Both the position numbers and the translations under genes were made by a program. Of a stretch of 64,000 bases of DNA, positions 24,367-32,687 are shown piece by piece (positions within the stretch are counted from its first letter, which is position 1; every line of letters starts with the position of its first letter). The stretch comes from Devosia sp. 66-14 (GTDB lineage: Bacteria > Pseudomonadota > Alphaproteobacteria > Rhizobiales > Devosiaceae): positions 220,916-284,915 of the forward strand of contig MKVB01000005.1 of NCBI GenBank assembly GCA_001899085.1, written 5' to 3'. The notes under the pieces are model-generated. The model did not search any database, was not told where the DNA came from, and saw only the letters and a program-made list of their open reading frames with translations.

Positions 24367-24422
24367 CCTCTCCCCGAGGTCGAGGAATAGCCTCTCCCCG
24401 AGGTCGAGGAATAACCTCGCCC
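24354..24422. repeat. Tandem repeat, about three 24-bp units, at the end of a small gene
   Basis: GTCGAGGAATA recurs at 24355, 24379 and 24403, with the linking CCTCTCCCCGAG also kept. The first copy encodes the last residues and stop codon of the 66-residue protein, so the stop is carried in each unit (TAA, TAG, TAA). The repeat ends before the glycerate kinase gene. Confidence 0.85.
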
Positions 24423-24441
24423 CTCGGCAGTCGGCAGCATC

Positions 24442-25698
24442 TCAGCGCACGATGATGGCGCGGAAGTCGTTGACATTGGTGCCGGTGGGGCCGGTGAGCA
24501 GCAGCCCGCCGACGGCGCGGAAGGCATTGTAGGCGTCGTTGTCGGCGAGTGCGCGACGCGGGTCGATGCCGGCGGCCCGCATCCGTGCCGCCGTATGGCC
24601 GTCGCAGATGGCGCCGGCATTGTCCCCTGCCCCATCGATGCCGTCAGTGTCGGCAGCAAGCGCGGTGATGCCTTCGATGCCGTCGATGGCGAGGGCGAAA
24701 GCGAGCAGGAACTCGGCATTGCGGCCACCCCGACCGCCGCCGCGGATGGTGACGGTGGTCTCGCCGCCGGACAGCAGCAGGGCCGGCTTGCCGAACGGGC
24801 GGTTGCGCGTGCTGATTTCGCGAGCGAGGGCGGCGTGGACCGACGCGACATCCCGGGCCTCGCCCTCGATGGCGTCGGAGAGGATATGGGCCTCGAGGCC
24901 CGCCTGCCGCGCCTCGGCGGCTGCAGCCTCGAGCGACAGGGCGGCCGAGGCGATGATGCGCACGCTGTTATGCGCGAAACGAGGGTCGCCGGCCTTGGGC
25001 GCCGGGTTCTGCTCGGAGGCCAGCAGGTCCTCGGCGGCAGCCGGCAGCTTCAGCCGGTAGAGCGCGGCCAGATGGCGCGCTTCGGCGCGGCCCGGGGCGA
25101 GCGGCACGGTGGGCCCGGAGGCCACCAGCGAGGGGTCGTCGCCCGGAATGTCGGAGACGATGAGCGTAGCGACGCGCGCCGGCGCGGCGAGGGCGGCGAG
25201 GCGTCCGCCCTTGATGGCGCTGAGCTCGTTACGGATGACGTTCATCACCGAGATCGGCGCGCCGGAGGCAAGCAGGATTTCGTTGACCGCCTGCTCGTCC
25301 TCGAATGCCAGCCCGGCGGCCGGCTGCGGCAGCAGCGCCGAACCGCCGCCGGAGATCAGCGCCACCACCAGATCATCGTGACCAAGGCCGGAGACTTTTT
25401 CCATCAGCCGGCGGGCGGCGAGATAGCCCGCCATATCGGGCACCGGATGAGCAGCCTCGACGATCTCGATGCGCTCGCACGGCACGCCGTAGCCATAGCG
25501 CGTCACCACCAATCCGCTGTCGATGGCGCCGGGCCACGCCGCCTCGAAGGCCCGCGCCATCTGCGCCGAGGCCTTGCCGGCGCCGATGACGATGGTGCGT
25601 CCCTTGGGCGGCCCGGGCAGATTGGCCGCAATGGCGTGCTGAGGTTGAGCCGCGTCCACGGCGCGACGAAAGAGCCGTTCGAGAAGTTCGCGATCCAT
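24442..25698 (-). CDS. ttuD: Glycerate 2-kinase (DUF4147/MOFRL family)
   Basis: A 418-residue class II glycerate kinase, which phosphorylates D-glycerate to 2-phosphoglycerate. Seen: TIVIGAGKASAQMARAFEAA near residue 35, LVVALISGGGSALLPQPAAG about residue 110, and the C-terminal MOFRL domain with LLLSGGETTVTIRG, GRGGRNAEFLLAFAL and ALAADTDGIDGAGDNAGAI. The start at 25698 (MDRELLERLFRRAV) gives the usual length. Homologues were once called hydroxypyruvate reductase TtuD. No operon partner adjoins it, so the source of glycerate is not shown here. Confidence 0.88.
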   Translation of the reverse strand: MDRELLERLFRRAVDAAQPQHAIAANLPGPPKGRTIVIGAGKASAQMARAFEAAWPGAIDSGLVVTRYGYGVPCERIEIVEAAHPVPDMAGYLAARRLMEKVSGLGHDDLVVALISGGGSALLPQPAAGLAFEDEQAVNEILLASGAPISVMNVIRNELSAIKGGRLAALAAPARVATLIVSDIPGDDPSLVASGPTVPLAPGRAEARHLAALYRLKLPAAAEDLLASEQNPAPKAGDPRFAHNSVRIIASAALSLEAAAAEARQAGLEAHILSDAIEGEARDVASVHAALAREISTRNRPFGKPALLLSGGETTVTIRGGGRGGRNAEFLLAFALAIDGIEGITALAADTDGIDGAGDNAGAICDGHTAARMRAAGIDPRRALADNDAYNAFRAVGGLLLTGPTGTNVNDFRAIIVR

Positions 25699-26000
25699 GC
25701 GGCCGAGGTCCCTGATTTGTCCACGATACTGGCGGTGGCCGGGGCGGGAGGCAAGCAGCGACGGAGCCGCTGCGGCGATGCGTTCATACCCGGTACAGCT
25801 GGGCCGTGCTACAAGGGAGAAAATGGGATTGGGCACGGCTGTGTCCGATCCTGAACGTCATCAACCGGCCTTGCCGAAACGTGGCCAGCGGACGCCTCAC
25901 GCAAAGTTCAGGCGTCTGGCCCAGTTGCACCGGCAGGCAAGCAACGACATAGTCAGGTATCGGCCGTGGACGCGGCCGGGAGCCTGCGCAGGAAACACCG
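25699..26000. other. Intergenic region without recognised gene
   Basis: This 302-base spacer lies between the divergent glycerate kinase and secreted-protein genes. It must hold both promoters, but I see no convincing palindrome, terminator or small gene in it. Confidence 0.5.
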
Positions 26001-26501
26001 ATGAACCGTATTCGTCCTCTCGTGGGCGCCTTGCTCACGACACTGATGCTGTCGCCTTTGTCGGCACCGCTGCTGCCGGCGGTGGCTGCGGAAGTCGAGC
26101 TCTTGCCGCCGGGTGGCGGCCTCGAAGGGACCGGCCCCGCAGTAGACACCGGTCCGGCCGACGGACTGGCGCCCCCCACTACTCCGGTCAGTTCGAACGG
26201 CGGGCGTGGCGACTCATCCTCCGATTATGTCCCCGAGCCGATGCTGCAGACCCGGCATTTCGGGCTCAGCGTGTCGCTGAGCTGCGCCGTGGCCGGAAAG
26301 GCCAACGCCATCGAAGTGGTCAACCAGAGCGCTGAAGACCTGCCCCCGGGCACCCGGATCAAATGGCAGCTGAGAAGTGAAGGCAAGCGGGGCTTCTTCG
26401 CGTTGCTGCGTCCTTTGCCGAGCGGCGAGACGCTGGTCGCCGACAACGTGCTCGATGCCGCTGCCGACAAGTCCGCCGCCTGCGTGGCGCGGGTGATCTG
26501 A
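26001..26501 (+). CDS. Secreted protein of unknown function
   Basis: A 166-residue protein with a signal peptide (about residues 1-30, ending LLPAVAAE), then a Gly/Pro/Ser-rich linker (to about residue 78) and a C-terminal domain with two Cys (SLSCAVAG, SAACVARVI) likely joined by a disulfide. GKANAIEVVNQSAEDLPPGT looks like a beta-sandwich strand region. No family is recognised. AGGAAA lies before ATG 26001. It is a single gene. Confidence 0.7.
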   Translation: MNRIRPLVGALLTTLMLSPLSAPLLPAVAAEVELLPPGGGLEGTGPAVDTGPADGLAPPTTPVSSNGGRGDSSSDYVPEPMLQTRHFGLSVSLSCAVAGKANAIEVVNQSAEDLPPGTRIKWQLRSEGKRGFFALLRPLPSGETLVADNVLDAAADKSAACVARVI

Positions 26502-26637
26502 GGCGCTGAGCCGCATCGCGGTTCCGAGCTGCGCGCTCGCGCGCAGCACCCTGTTTTCAGGCCTGCGGTCGCCGCGAAACCGGTGCATATCCGTGCGCGA
26601 CACGCTGTCGTCGGCGAGCTGTGCACAGCTTGCCGGA

Positions 26638-26654
26638 CTGACAAAAAACTGACA
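26638..26654 (+). promoter_or_regulatory. Pho box upstream of the phosphonate genes
   Basis: CTGACA is directly repeated with an 11-base period (CTGACAAAAAACTGACA), 47 bases before the DUF1045 gene. This matches the PhoB half-site pattern CTGTCA-N5-CTGTCA apart from one base in each half. The phosphonate genes downstream are classic PhoB targets. Confidence 0.75.
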
Positions 26655-26700
26655 TCGAACGGGGCTAGTCAGCCCCGTCCTTTGCCGAGCCGCACTCTCC

Positions 26701-27423
26701 ATGCCCGAACGCTTTGCCATCTATTACGCCCCCAGCCCGGCCGCGCCGCTCTGGGCCAAGGCCGTCGAATGGCTGGGCCGCGACCCGTTGACCGGACAGA
26801 CCATCGATGGTCCGCTCGCCGGCACGACGCGTGACGCGCTGTTCGATCGCAGCGTCTCGGCGCGGCGCTACGGCTTTCACGCCACCATCAAGGCGCCGAT
26901 GACGCTGGCCGAGGGCACGACGCGCGACGACCTCGAGGACGCGCTGGCGGCATTCGCCGCCGCAGCCGAGCCGGTGGCGATCGGCCCGCTGAAGCTCAGC
27001 CTGATCGACGGCTTCCTGGCGCTGGTCCCGGCGCAGCAGACCAGCGAGCTCACCGATTTCGCCAGTGACGTCGTAGAGGCATTCGAGCCGTTTCGCGCCC
27101 AGCCGTCGGCAGCCGAGCGCGAACGTCGCCTCAAGGGCGGGCACCTGAGCGCCCGGCAGATCGAGCTGATGGACCGTTTCGGCTACCCTTATGTCTTCGA
27201 ACAGTTCCGCCTGCACATGACGCTGACGGATCGGCTGCCCGAGCACGAGCGCGAGGCCTTTATGCGCGCGGCAGCCGCGCATTTCGGCGCGCTCGCCGAG
27301 GCAGAAACCACGCTGGACAGGCTGGTGCTGTTCCACGAACCTGAGCCGGGGGCGCCGTTCGTGCGCCGCGGCGATTTCATTCTTACCGGGGAGGCCGCCA
27401 ATGCGCGAATTCGCGCTCGCTAA
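26701..27423 (+). CDS. DUF1045 phosphonate-metabolism protein (2H phosphoesterase-like)
   Basis: A 240-residue protein of the family usually found with C-P lyase genes. Two HxT-type motifs, GFHATIKAPM (about residue 60) and RLHMTLTDRL (about residue 170), give the paired His/Thr active site of 2H phosphoesterases. That fits hydrolysis of a cyclic phosphate such as an intermediate of the C-P lyase route, but the reaction is inferred. It overlaps phnM by 23 bases and is preceded by a Pho box. phnG-L, which encode the core C-P lyase, are not in this window. Confidence 0.85.
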   Translation: MPERFAIYYAPSPAAPLWAKAVEWLGRDPLTGQTIDGPLAGTTRDALFDRSVSARRYGFHATIKAPMTLAEGTTRDDLEDALAAFAAAAEPVAIGPLKLSLIDGFLALVPAQQTSELTDFASDVVEAFEPFRAQPSAAERERRLKGGHLSARQIELMDRFGYPYVFEQFRLHMTLTDRLPEHEREAFMRAAAAHFGALAEAETTLDRLVLFHEPEPGAPFVRRGDFILTGEAANARIRAR

Positions 27424-28537
27424 CGCTCGTATCGTGCTCAGCGACGAGGTGGTGACCGGCTCGGTGCTGGTGCGCGACGGGGTCATCGCCGCGATCGATA
27501 CCGGCAATGTCCGCGCCGGCGAGGACGTGGAAGGCGACTATGTCATCCCGGGCCTGGTCGAGCTTCACACCGACCATTTCGAGAACCATTACCGGCCGCG
27601 TCCGGGTGTCACCTGGAATGCCATTGCGGCACTGCAGAGCCACGATGCGCAGGTGGCCGGCGCCGGGATCACCACGGTGTTCGATGCCGTGCGCATCGGC
27701 TCGGATCCGGAAACGGGCGACATCACCGCCGATGTGCGGGCCATGGTCGATGCGGTCGCCGAAGCCGATGCGGGCGACCGACTGAGGGCCGACCACCACA
27801 TTCACCTGCGGTGCGAGCTGGCGACGCCTGATGTGGCGCAGCAGTTCGAGGACAATTGCAGCAACCCGATCGTCGGGCTGGCATCGCTGATGGACCACAC
27901 GCCGGGCGCGCGGCAGTACACCACGCTCGAACACTACATCGCCTACTACCAGAAGAAGCTGCGTCTGTCGGACGCCGAGATGGCCAAGTTCATCGCCGAC
28001 CGACAGGCCGAACGCGACAAGTATGCCGACAAGAACCGCGCCGCGATCCTGAAGCGCGGCCGCGAGATCGGGCTGGCTTTCGCCAGCCATGACGACGCCA
28101 CGGTCGAGCATGTCGACGAGGCGGTGCGCGACGGTATGGCGATCGCCGAGTTTCCCACCACCATGGCGGCGGCCCAGGCCTGCCATGCAGCGGGCCTGGC
28201 GGTGCTGATGGGGGCGCCCAATGTGGTGCGTGGGCAATCGCATAACGGCAATATCTCGGCGGCCGAACTGGCCAAGGCCGGGGTGCTCGACGTGCTGAGC
28301 TCGGACTATGTGCCGTTCGCACTGATGTATGCGGCGTTCCTGCTGCCCGAACGCGCCGACAACATCACCCTGCCGCAGGCAATCGGCATGGTGACGTCGC
28401 GACCGGCGGCAGCGGCGCATCTCAGTGATCGCGGCGAAGTCGCAGTCGGCAAGCGCGCCGACCTGGTGCGGGTGCGGCGCACCGATCCGGTGCCGGTGGT
28501 GCGTTCGGTGTGGCGGCAGGGCAAGCGGGTCAGCTGA
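27401..28537 (+). CDS. phnM: Alpha-D-ribose 1-methylphosphonate 5-triphosphate diphosphatase PhnM
   Basis: A 378-residue amidohydrolase-superfamily enzyme of the C-P lyase pathway that releases pyrophosphate from the ribose 5-triphosphate intermediate. Seen: VELHTDHFENHYRPRPG (metal His residues) near residue 54, LRADHHIHLRCE, FASHDDATVEHVDEA, and VLDVLSSDYVPFALMY near the C-terminus, all typical of PhnM. GGGGAGG precedes ATG 27401. The gene overlaps both neighbours, indicating a coupled operon under the Pho box at 26638. Confidence 0.93.
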   Translation: MREFALANARIVLSDEVVTGSVLVRDGVIAAIDTGNVRAGEDVEGDYVIPGLVELHTDHFENHYRPRPGVTWNAIAALQSHDAQVAGAGITTVFDAVRIGSDPETGDITADVRAMVDAVAEADAGDRLRADHHIHLRCELATPDVAQQFEDNCSNPIVGLASLMDHTPGARQYTTLEHYIAYYQKKLRLSDAEMAKFIADRQAERDKYADKNRAAILKRGREIGLAFASHDDATVEHVDEAVRDGMAIAEFPTTMAAAQACHAAGLAVLMGAPNVVRGQSHNGNISAAELAKAGVLDVLSSDYVPFALMYAAFLLPERADNITLPQAIGMVTSRPAAAAHLSDRGEVAVGKRADLVRVRRTDPVPVVRSVWRQGKRVS

Positions 28538-29091
28538 TGCGTCAGGGCGCCCTCGTGCTGGTGGTCGGCCCCTCGGGCGCCGGCAAGGATACCCTGCTCG
28601 GCGCCGCCAGAACGGCGCTAGCGGGCGACGGCCGGTTCAGCTTCCCGCGCCGCGTGGTCACCCGGACGGCGGTCGTAGAACTCGAGGATCACGACAGCGT
28701 CGACGTCAACGAGTTCGCCAGGCAGAAGCTGCGCGGCGCCTATGCGCTCGACTGGGAAGCGCACGGGCTCTGTTACGGGATCCCCGCGGCGATCGACGCG
28801 GCCATGGTGGCCGGACGGATCGTGGTGGTGAATACCTCGCGCAAGGTGATCGAGCGGGCGATCGAGAAATACCCCAACTGCCACGTGCTGCTGGTGACGG
28901 CCCGCCCCGAGGTGAGAGCCAGGCGGCTCGCCGGGCGGGGACGGGAAAGCGCCGAGGATATCGGGGCCCGGCTGCAACGCGAGGGCGCACCGGTGCCGGA
29001 GGGGATCGTGCCTGAGATCATCGACAATTCCGCCGGACTTGACGAGGGCATCGCCGCGTTCGTTTCGGCGCTGCGCCGCATCGCCGATTGA
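28537..29091 (+). CDS. phnN: Ribose 1,5-bisphosphate phosphokinase PhnN
   Basis: A 184-residue kinase related to guanylate kinase that makes PRPP from ribose 1,5-bisphosphate, the last step of C-P lyase salvage. Walker A GPSGAGKDTLL is at residues 10-20, and FPRRVVTRTA, YALDWEAHGLCYGIP and VRARRLAGRGRES match the family. The start at 28537 forms TGATG with the phnM stop. It is the last gene of DUF1045-phnM-phnN. Confidence 0.92.
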   Translation: MRQGALVLVVGPSGAGKDTLLGAARTALAGDGRFSFPRRVVTRTAVVELEDHDSVDVNEFARQKLRGAYALDWEAHGLCYGIPAAIDAAMVAGRIVVVNTSRKVIERAIEKYPNCHVLLVTARPEVRARRLAGRGRESAEDIGARLQREGAPVPEGIVPEIIDNSAGLDEGIAAFVSALRRIAD

Positions 29092-29222
29092 ACCAGCTGC
29101 CGGGTTGATGCGTTGCCCTGAAGCAGGACTGCGTTTCGTCGAAGCGCACTCCCGCGCACAAGTGTTGTTCTGTCGCGAGATCCTGATCCCGCTCTGACAA
29201 CAGCGTCGAAAAGGGACCCGGC

Positions 29223-29375
29223 ATGACCAGAAGCTCGCTCTACACCATTATCGCCGTGCTGGCGGCGCTCGCCGTCGGCTTCGGCATCTACATCGCCTAC
29301 CAGGAATCGCAGAAACCGGCGCTGGAGATCCGCGTCGACGAAGGGGGGATCAAGATCGATGGCAATGGCGGTTGA
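29223..29375 (+). CDS. Small single-span membrane protein
   Basis: A 50-residue frame beginning MTRSSLYTIIAVLAALA, with one membrane segment (about residues 6-26) and a short charged tail ending EGGIKIDGNGG. It is below the usual size cutoff for gene finders. It overlaps the following 72-residue gene by 17 bases, and both share codon style with their neighbours. Weak AAAGGG lies upstream. Function unknown; it is supported mainly by its hydrophobic pattern and coupling. Confidence 0.55.
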   Translation: MTRSSLYTIIAVLAALAVGFGIYIAYQESQKPALEIRVDEGGIKIDGNGG

Positions 29376-29577
29376 CGAGTCCGAACGGACCCAGCTGATC
29401 GAGGACGCACTGAAGCACGCGCTGCTGCGGCAGCCGGTAGAGAAGGTGGCCGAACTCGACCTCACCAAGCTCGCAGTCGATATCGAGGCGGTACTCGGCG
29501 CCGACGGTCCACATCCGCTCGATCCCGAGGGGGATGGTCTGACCACCGGCGAACTCAACGCCACGAACGACCTCTGA
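29359..29577 (+). CDS. Small hypothetical protein
   Basis: A 72-residue acidic protein with no signal or membrane segment, containing LIEDALKHALLRQPVEKVAE and ending DGLTTGELNATNDL. GGGGGGA precedes ATG 29359 inside the end of the upstream small membrane protein gene. No family is recognised. The pair may act together, but nothing in the sequence says how. Confidence 0.55.
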   Translation: MAMAVDESERTQLIEDALKHALLRQPVEKVAELDLTKLAVDIEAVLGADGPHPLDPEGDGLTTGELNATNDL

Positions 29578-29746
29578 ACGCCGCGGGTCGGAGACATCCG
29601 GCCGGCAACAATTGCCTCATAATCTGCGGCTCGCGCCCTGCTACCACTCACCGCCATACCGAGGCGAAAGACCTCGATTGCGGTGAGTGGCGTCGGCGCG
29701 CCTCGTTCGTATCCCCTCGCGACCACACTCCGGGGAGGACGGGAGA

Positions 29747-30427
29747 ATGGCAGGATCGCCTGCTGGCCTGTTGCGTCGCGCCAACGAGCCGGGCGTGCTG
29801 TACAATATCGGCAATGTGCTGGGATTTTCGGCGGGCATCGTCTCGGCGGCGTGGCTCGGCCAACCACAGGCCGGCATCGGCACCCTCGACGGGATCATCC
29901 GGCACCTGGTCGGCAGCCATGCCGCACTGGCGCTCACCCTCGCCTCGGTGATCTTCTTCTGGGGCGGCATCGTCTACAGCCGCGCCTGGGCAAATGGAGC
30001 ACCGCCCGATCCGGAGCTGAACCGGCAGGGCGACCTGTGGTCGACGGCCGGCGCTGTGTGCCTGGCGTTCGGGCTGTTCGTGCTCGGCGACCCGGTGCTG
30101 GCGATGAGCGCCGGGGTGCTGCATGCCCTGGGGAAGCTCGGCAGCGCCTGGGGTGGCGGTACCAGGCTCCGGCTTCTCGGCTTGTCGCCGAGCATCAGCG
30201 ACCTCTCCAAGGACCTGGTGCTCGTCAGCCGGGTGCCGGCAATCCTGTCGGCCGCGGTCGGCTTTGCCGGCGACTGGCTTTCAGCCAGCGTCATCGTGTG
30301 TTGCCTCGTGTGGGCGCGCGCCGATTGGTTGCTGCTGTCGCCGGAGGGCGCCATCCGACGCTGCGTGCGCGGCCTGTTCGCCGAGGAAAAGCAAAGGGGC
30401 CGCCCGTCTCACCCGGGCGACCCCTGA
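29747..30427 (+). CDS. Membrane protein of unknown function
   Basis: A 226-residue protein with about five hydrophobic segments, such as VLYNIGNVLGFSAGIVSAAW, LTLASVIFFWGGIVYS and WSTAGAVCLAFGLFVLG. ATG 29747 follows GGGAG and is preferred over an upstream in-frame start. No family is recognised. Its last dozen residues are encoded by the stem-loop that serves as terminator for the convergent rlpA-like gene, so the C-terminal tail (GRPSHPGDP) may not be functional. Confidence 0.7.
   Translation: MAGSPAGLLRRANEPGVLYNIGNVLGFSAGIVSAAWLGQPQAGIGTLDGIIRHLVGSHAALALTLASVIFFWGGIVYSRAWANGAPPDPELNRQGDLWSTAGAVCLAFGLFVLGDPVLAMSAGVLHALGKLGSAWGGGTRLRLLGLSPSISDLSKDLVLVSRVPAILSAAVGFAGDWLSASVIVCCLVWARADWLLLSPEGAIRRCVRGLFAEEKQRGRPSHPGDP
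30386..30425 (-). terminator. Rho-independent terminator of the rlpA-like gene
   Basis: On the minus strand an 11-base GC arm (GGGGTCGCCCG) pairs, with one mismatch, with CGGGCGGCCCC across a seven-base or shorter loop. TTTGCTTTTC follows. It lies about 90 bases beyond the rlpA stop and inside the end of the convergent membrane protein gene. Confidence 0.7.
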
Positions 30428-30513
30428 TCTTGTACCCAGCCGGCCGGCAGGGCCGCGCGCTCGAAGCGGACCGGTCTCAACCCTGTCCTGAGCGCCTCCT
30501 GGTCTCTGTCGCT

Positions 30514-30888
30514 TTACAGCTTGGCGACGCACACCTTGCCGACACCCGAACTCTTGGTGCCGAGCTTGGCCGCAGCGGCCTTGCTGAGGTCGATGATGCG
30601 GCCCTTTGCGAACGGACCGCGGTCGTTGATCGTGACCTTGATCGACTTGCCCGTGCGCTGATCCGTGACTTTCACGACCGAGCCCAGGGGGAGAGTCTTG
30701 TGGGCCGCGGTCATGGCATTCTCATTGAACCGCTCGCCCGAGGCCGTCTTCTTGCCGTGGAAACCTGGTCCATACCAGGACGCCCCACCGCACTGATCTG
30801 CCATGGCACCTGTGACTGAGGTCATAAGGCCCGTCACGAGGGCTGCGGCGACCAGAACGATTTTCCTATTCAACCTTGGACTACTCAC
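30514..30888 (-). CDS. RlpA-like septal ring lytic transglycosylase domain protein
   Basis: A 124-residue secreted protein. After the signal peptide (about residues 1-30, ending VTGAMA) comes a single double-psi beta-barrel domain. The RlpA signatures are [20 protein letters not shown] and [20 protein letters not shown]. Family members cleave or bind peptidoglycan strands lacking stem peptides. This one is much shorter than RlpA of Pseudomonas and lacks both a SPOR domain and a lipobox, so whether it cleaves or only binds is open. Confidence 0.87.
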   Translation of the reverse strand: MSSPRLNRKIVLVAAALVTGLMTSVTGAMADQCGGASWYGPGFHGKKTASGERFNENAMTAAHKTLPLGSVVKVTDQRTGKSIKVTINDRGPFAKGRIIDLSKAAAAKLGTKSSGVGKVCVAKL

Positions 30889-31326
30889 GCTTGTTTACGA
30901 TGGGCGGGAGAAGGCTTGGGCGGTGTGGCGACAATATGAACCGAAAATGAACGCGACCCTTCCAAGTGCAACCGTTGCCGAAATGCATCAGTAGCACTAC
31001 GTGGCTCCATACGGATTCTGTGCGAGATTCCAAAAACTTGCGCGGAGTTTGCCGATGACTCCGTGGCCGGGACCAAAGACGAAGTTTTTCGCGCCGAAGT
31101 GGAAATCCATCTCCCGAGCCCCCGGCCGATCGACTGAATGAGGCATGATTTCGGTTGCTGAAGCCGGCATAACGACTGTCTGACGCCGCCCGCCCCGGCC
31201 TGCCCCCTGCCGGCCACGAGGCCCGTCGCCGCGCTCGCAAATTCCATTTTTGACCAATTGATAAAATTTCTGAGCTGCGCTAGCGTTCTCAGTCTGGAAT
31301 GGCTCTAAGGAGAGAGGGAGCTGCCG
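30889..31326. other. Intergenic region with rlpA and preT promoters
   Basis: A 438-base spacer between divergent genes. It carries the RutR-like box at 31250-31265 before preT. The rest contains only weak frames; the best is 37 codons at 31110-30997 on the minus strand, without a usable ribosome site, and it is not called. Confidence 0.5.
31250..31265. promoter_or_regulatory. RutR-like operator upstream of preT
   Basis: TTGACCAATTGATAAA keeps the complete left half TTGACCA of the RutR consensus; the right half TGATAAA matches TGGTCAA at four of seven positions. It lies 62 bases before the preT start, in an AT-rich promoter-like region. Confidence 0.6.
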
Positions 31327-32676
31327 ATGAGCGGGGGAATGCTCAAGCAAGGCATCGCATCCGGGCGACTCGAGCCCGGCCAGTACGCGCGTAATTTTTC
31401 CGATCTGCATCCGGCGCTCGACCGGCACGAGGCCTTTGTCGAGGCCGACCGCTGCTACTTCTGTTTCGACGCGCCCTGCATGAACGCCTGCCCCACCGAG
31501 ATCGACATCCCGATGTTCATCCGGGAGATCTCGACGGATAACCCGCTGGGGGCAGCCGAGACGATCTTCGAGCAGAACATCCTGGGCGGCATGTGCGCCC
31601 GAGTCTGCCCCACCGAGCAGCTATGCGAGGATGCTTGCGTGCGCATGGAGGCCGAGGGCAAGCCGGTCAAGATCGGCCAGCTGCAGCGCTACGCCACCGA
31701 CATCGCCATGGAGGAGAACGCGCAGTTCTTCACCCGTGCCCCCGCCACCGGCAAGACGGTTGCGGTGGTCGGCGCCGGCCCGTCGGGTCTCGCGGCCGCG
31801 CATCGGCTGGCGGTGCACGGGCACGACGTGGTGATCTACGATGCACGCCCCAAGGCGGGCGGCCTCAACGAATATGGCATCGCCTCGTACAAGACGCCCG
31901 ATGGCTTCGCGCAGGCGGAGGTCGACTACGTCACCTCGATCGGCGGCATCGAGATCGAACTGGGCCAGGCGCTCGGGCGCGAGCTGTCGCTCGACGGGCT
32001 GCTGGACCGCCATGACGCGGTGTTTCTCGGGGTCGGGCTGGGCGGCGTCAACGCGCTCCGGGCCGAAGGCGAAACGGACGGCTCGCACGGGCTTGCCGAT
32101 GCCGTCGATTTCATCGCCGAACTGCGCCAGAGCGACGATCTGTCCAAGCTGCCGGTCGGTCGACGGGTGGTGGTGATCGGCGGCGGCATGACGGCGATCG
32201 ATGCGGCGGTGCAGTCAAAGCTGCTCGGCGCCGAAGAGGTGACGATCTGCTACCGCCGCGGGCAGGAGCATATGAACGCCTCGAGCTTCGAGCAGGATCT
32301 CGCGGCGTCGAAAGGCGTCACCATCCGGCACTGGCTGCAGCCCAGGCGCGTGCTGAGCGAGAACGGCAAGGTGAGCGGCATCGAGCTCGAATATACCGAG
32401 CTCAAGGATGGTCGCCTCACCGGCATGGGCCACACCCTGACCCTGCCGGCCGACCAGGTGTTCAAGGCCATCGGGCAGACGCTCGAGGACGAGACGGCAG
32501 CCGGGCTGGCCCTGACCGCCGGCCGCATCGAAACCGATGTCGAGGGCCGCACCTCGCGGCCTGGCGTCTGGGCCGGCGGCGACTGCATCGCTGCTGGCGA
32601 CGACCTGACGGTGACCGCGGTGGCGCAGGGGCGCGACGCGGCCGAGAGCATCAACCGCCATCTCGCTGGAAACTGA
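31327..32676 (+). CDS. preT: NAD-dependent dihydropyrimidine dehydrogenase subunit PreT
   Basis: A 449-residue flavoprotein that passes electrons from NAD(P)H to PreA in reductive pyrimidine breakdown. The N-terminal Cys-rich domain (CYFCFDAPCMNACP at about residues 44-57, CARVCPTEQLCEDAC about 91-105) binds [4Fe-4S] clusters. It is followed by GAGPSGLAAAHRLA (FAD site, about residue 147) and VVVIGGGMTAIDAAV (NAD(P) site, about 281), then GVWAGGDCIAAGDDLTVTAV near the end. This is the order found in the GltD-like half of dihydropyrimidine dehydrogenase. It is 11 bases from preA. Confidence 0.93.
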   Translation: MSGGMLKQGIASGRLEPGQYARNFSDLHPALDRHEAFVEADRCYFCFDAPCMNACPTEIDIPMFIREISTDNPLGAAETIFEQNILGGMCARVCPTEQLCEDACVRMEAEGKPVKIGQLQRYATDIAMEENAQFFTRAPATGKTVAVVGAGPSGLAAAHRLAVHGHDVVIYDARPKAGGLNEYGIASYKTPDGFAQAEVDYVTSIGGIEIELGQALGRELSLDGLLDRHDAVFLGVGLGGVNALRAEGETDGSHGLADAVDFIAELRQSDDLSKLPVGRRVVVIGGGMTAIDAAVQSKLLGAEEVTICYRRGQEHMNASSFEQDLAASKGVTIRHWLQPRRVLSENGKVSGIELEYTELKDGRLTGMGHTLTLPADQVFKAIGQTLEDETAAGLALTAGRIETDVEGRTSRPGVWAGGDCIAAGDDLTVTAVAQGRDAAESINRHLAGN

Positions 32677-32687
32677 GGAGGGACGCC

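Noticed and set aside
30997-31110. A possible 37-codon minus-strand gene (MDFHFGAKNFVFGPG...)
   Set aside because: Composition is not low-complexity, but the only ribosome-like GGGAG abuts the ATG and no conservation could be judged; kept as unassigned spacer.
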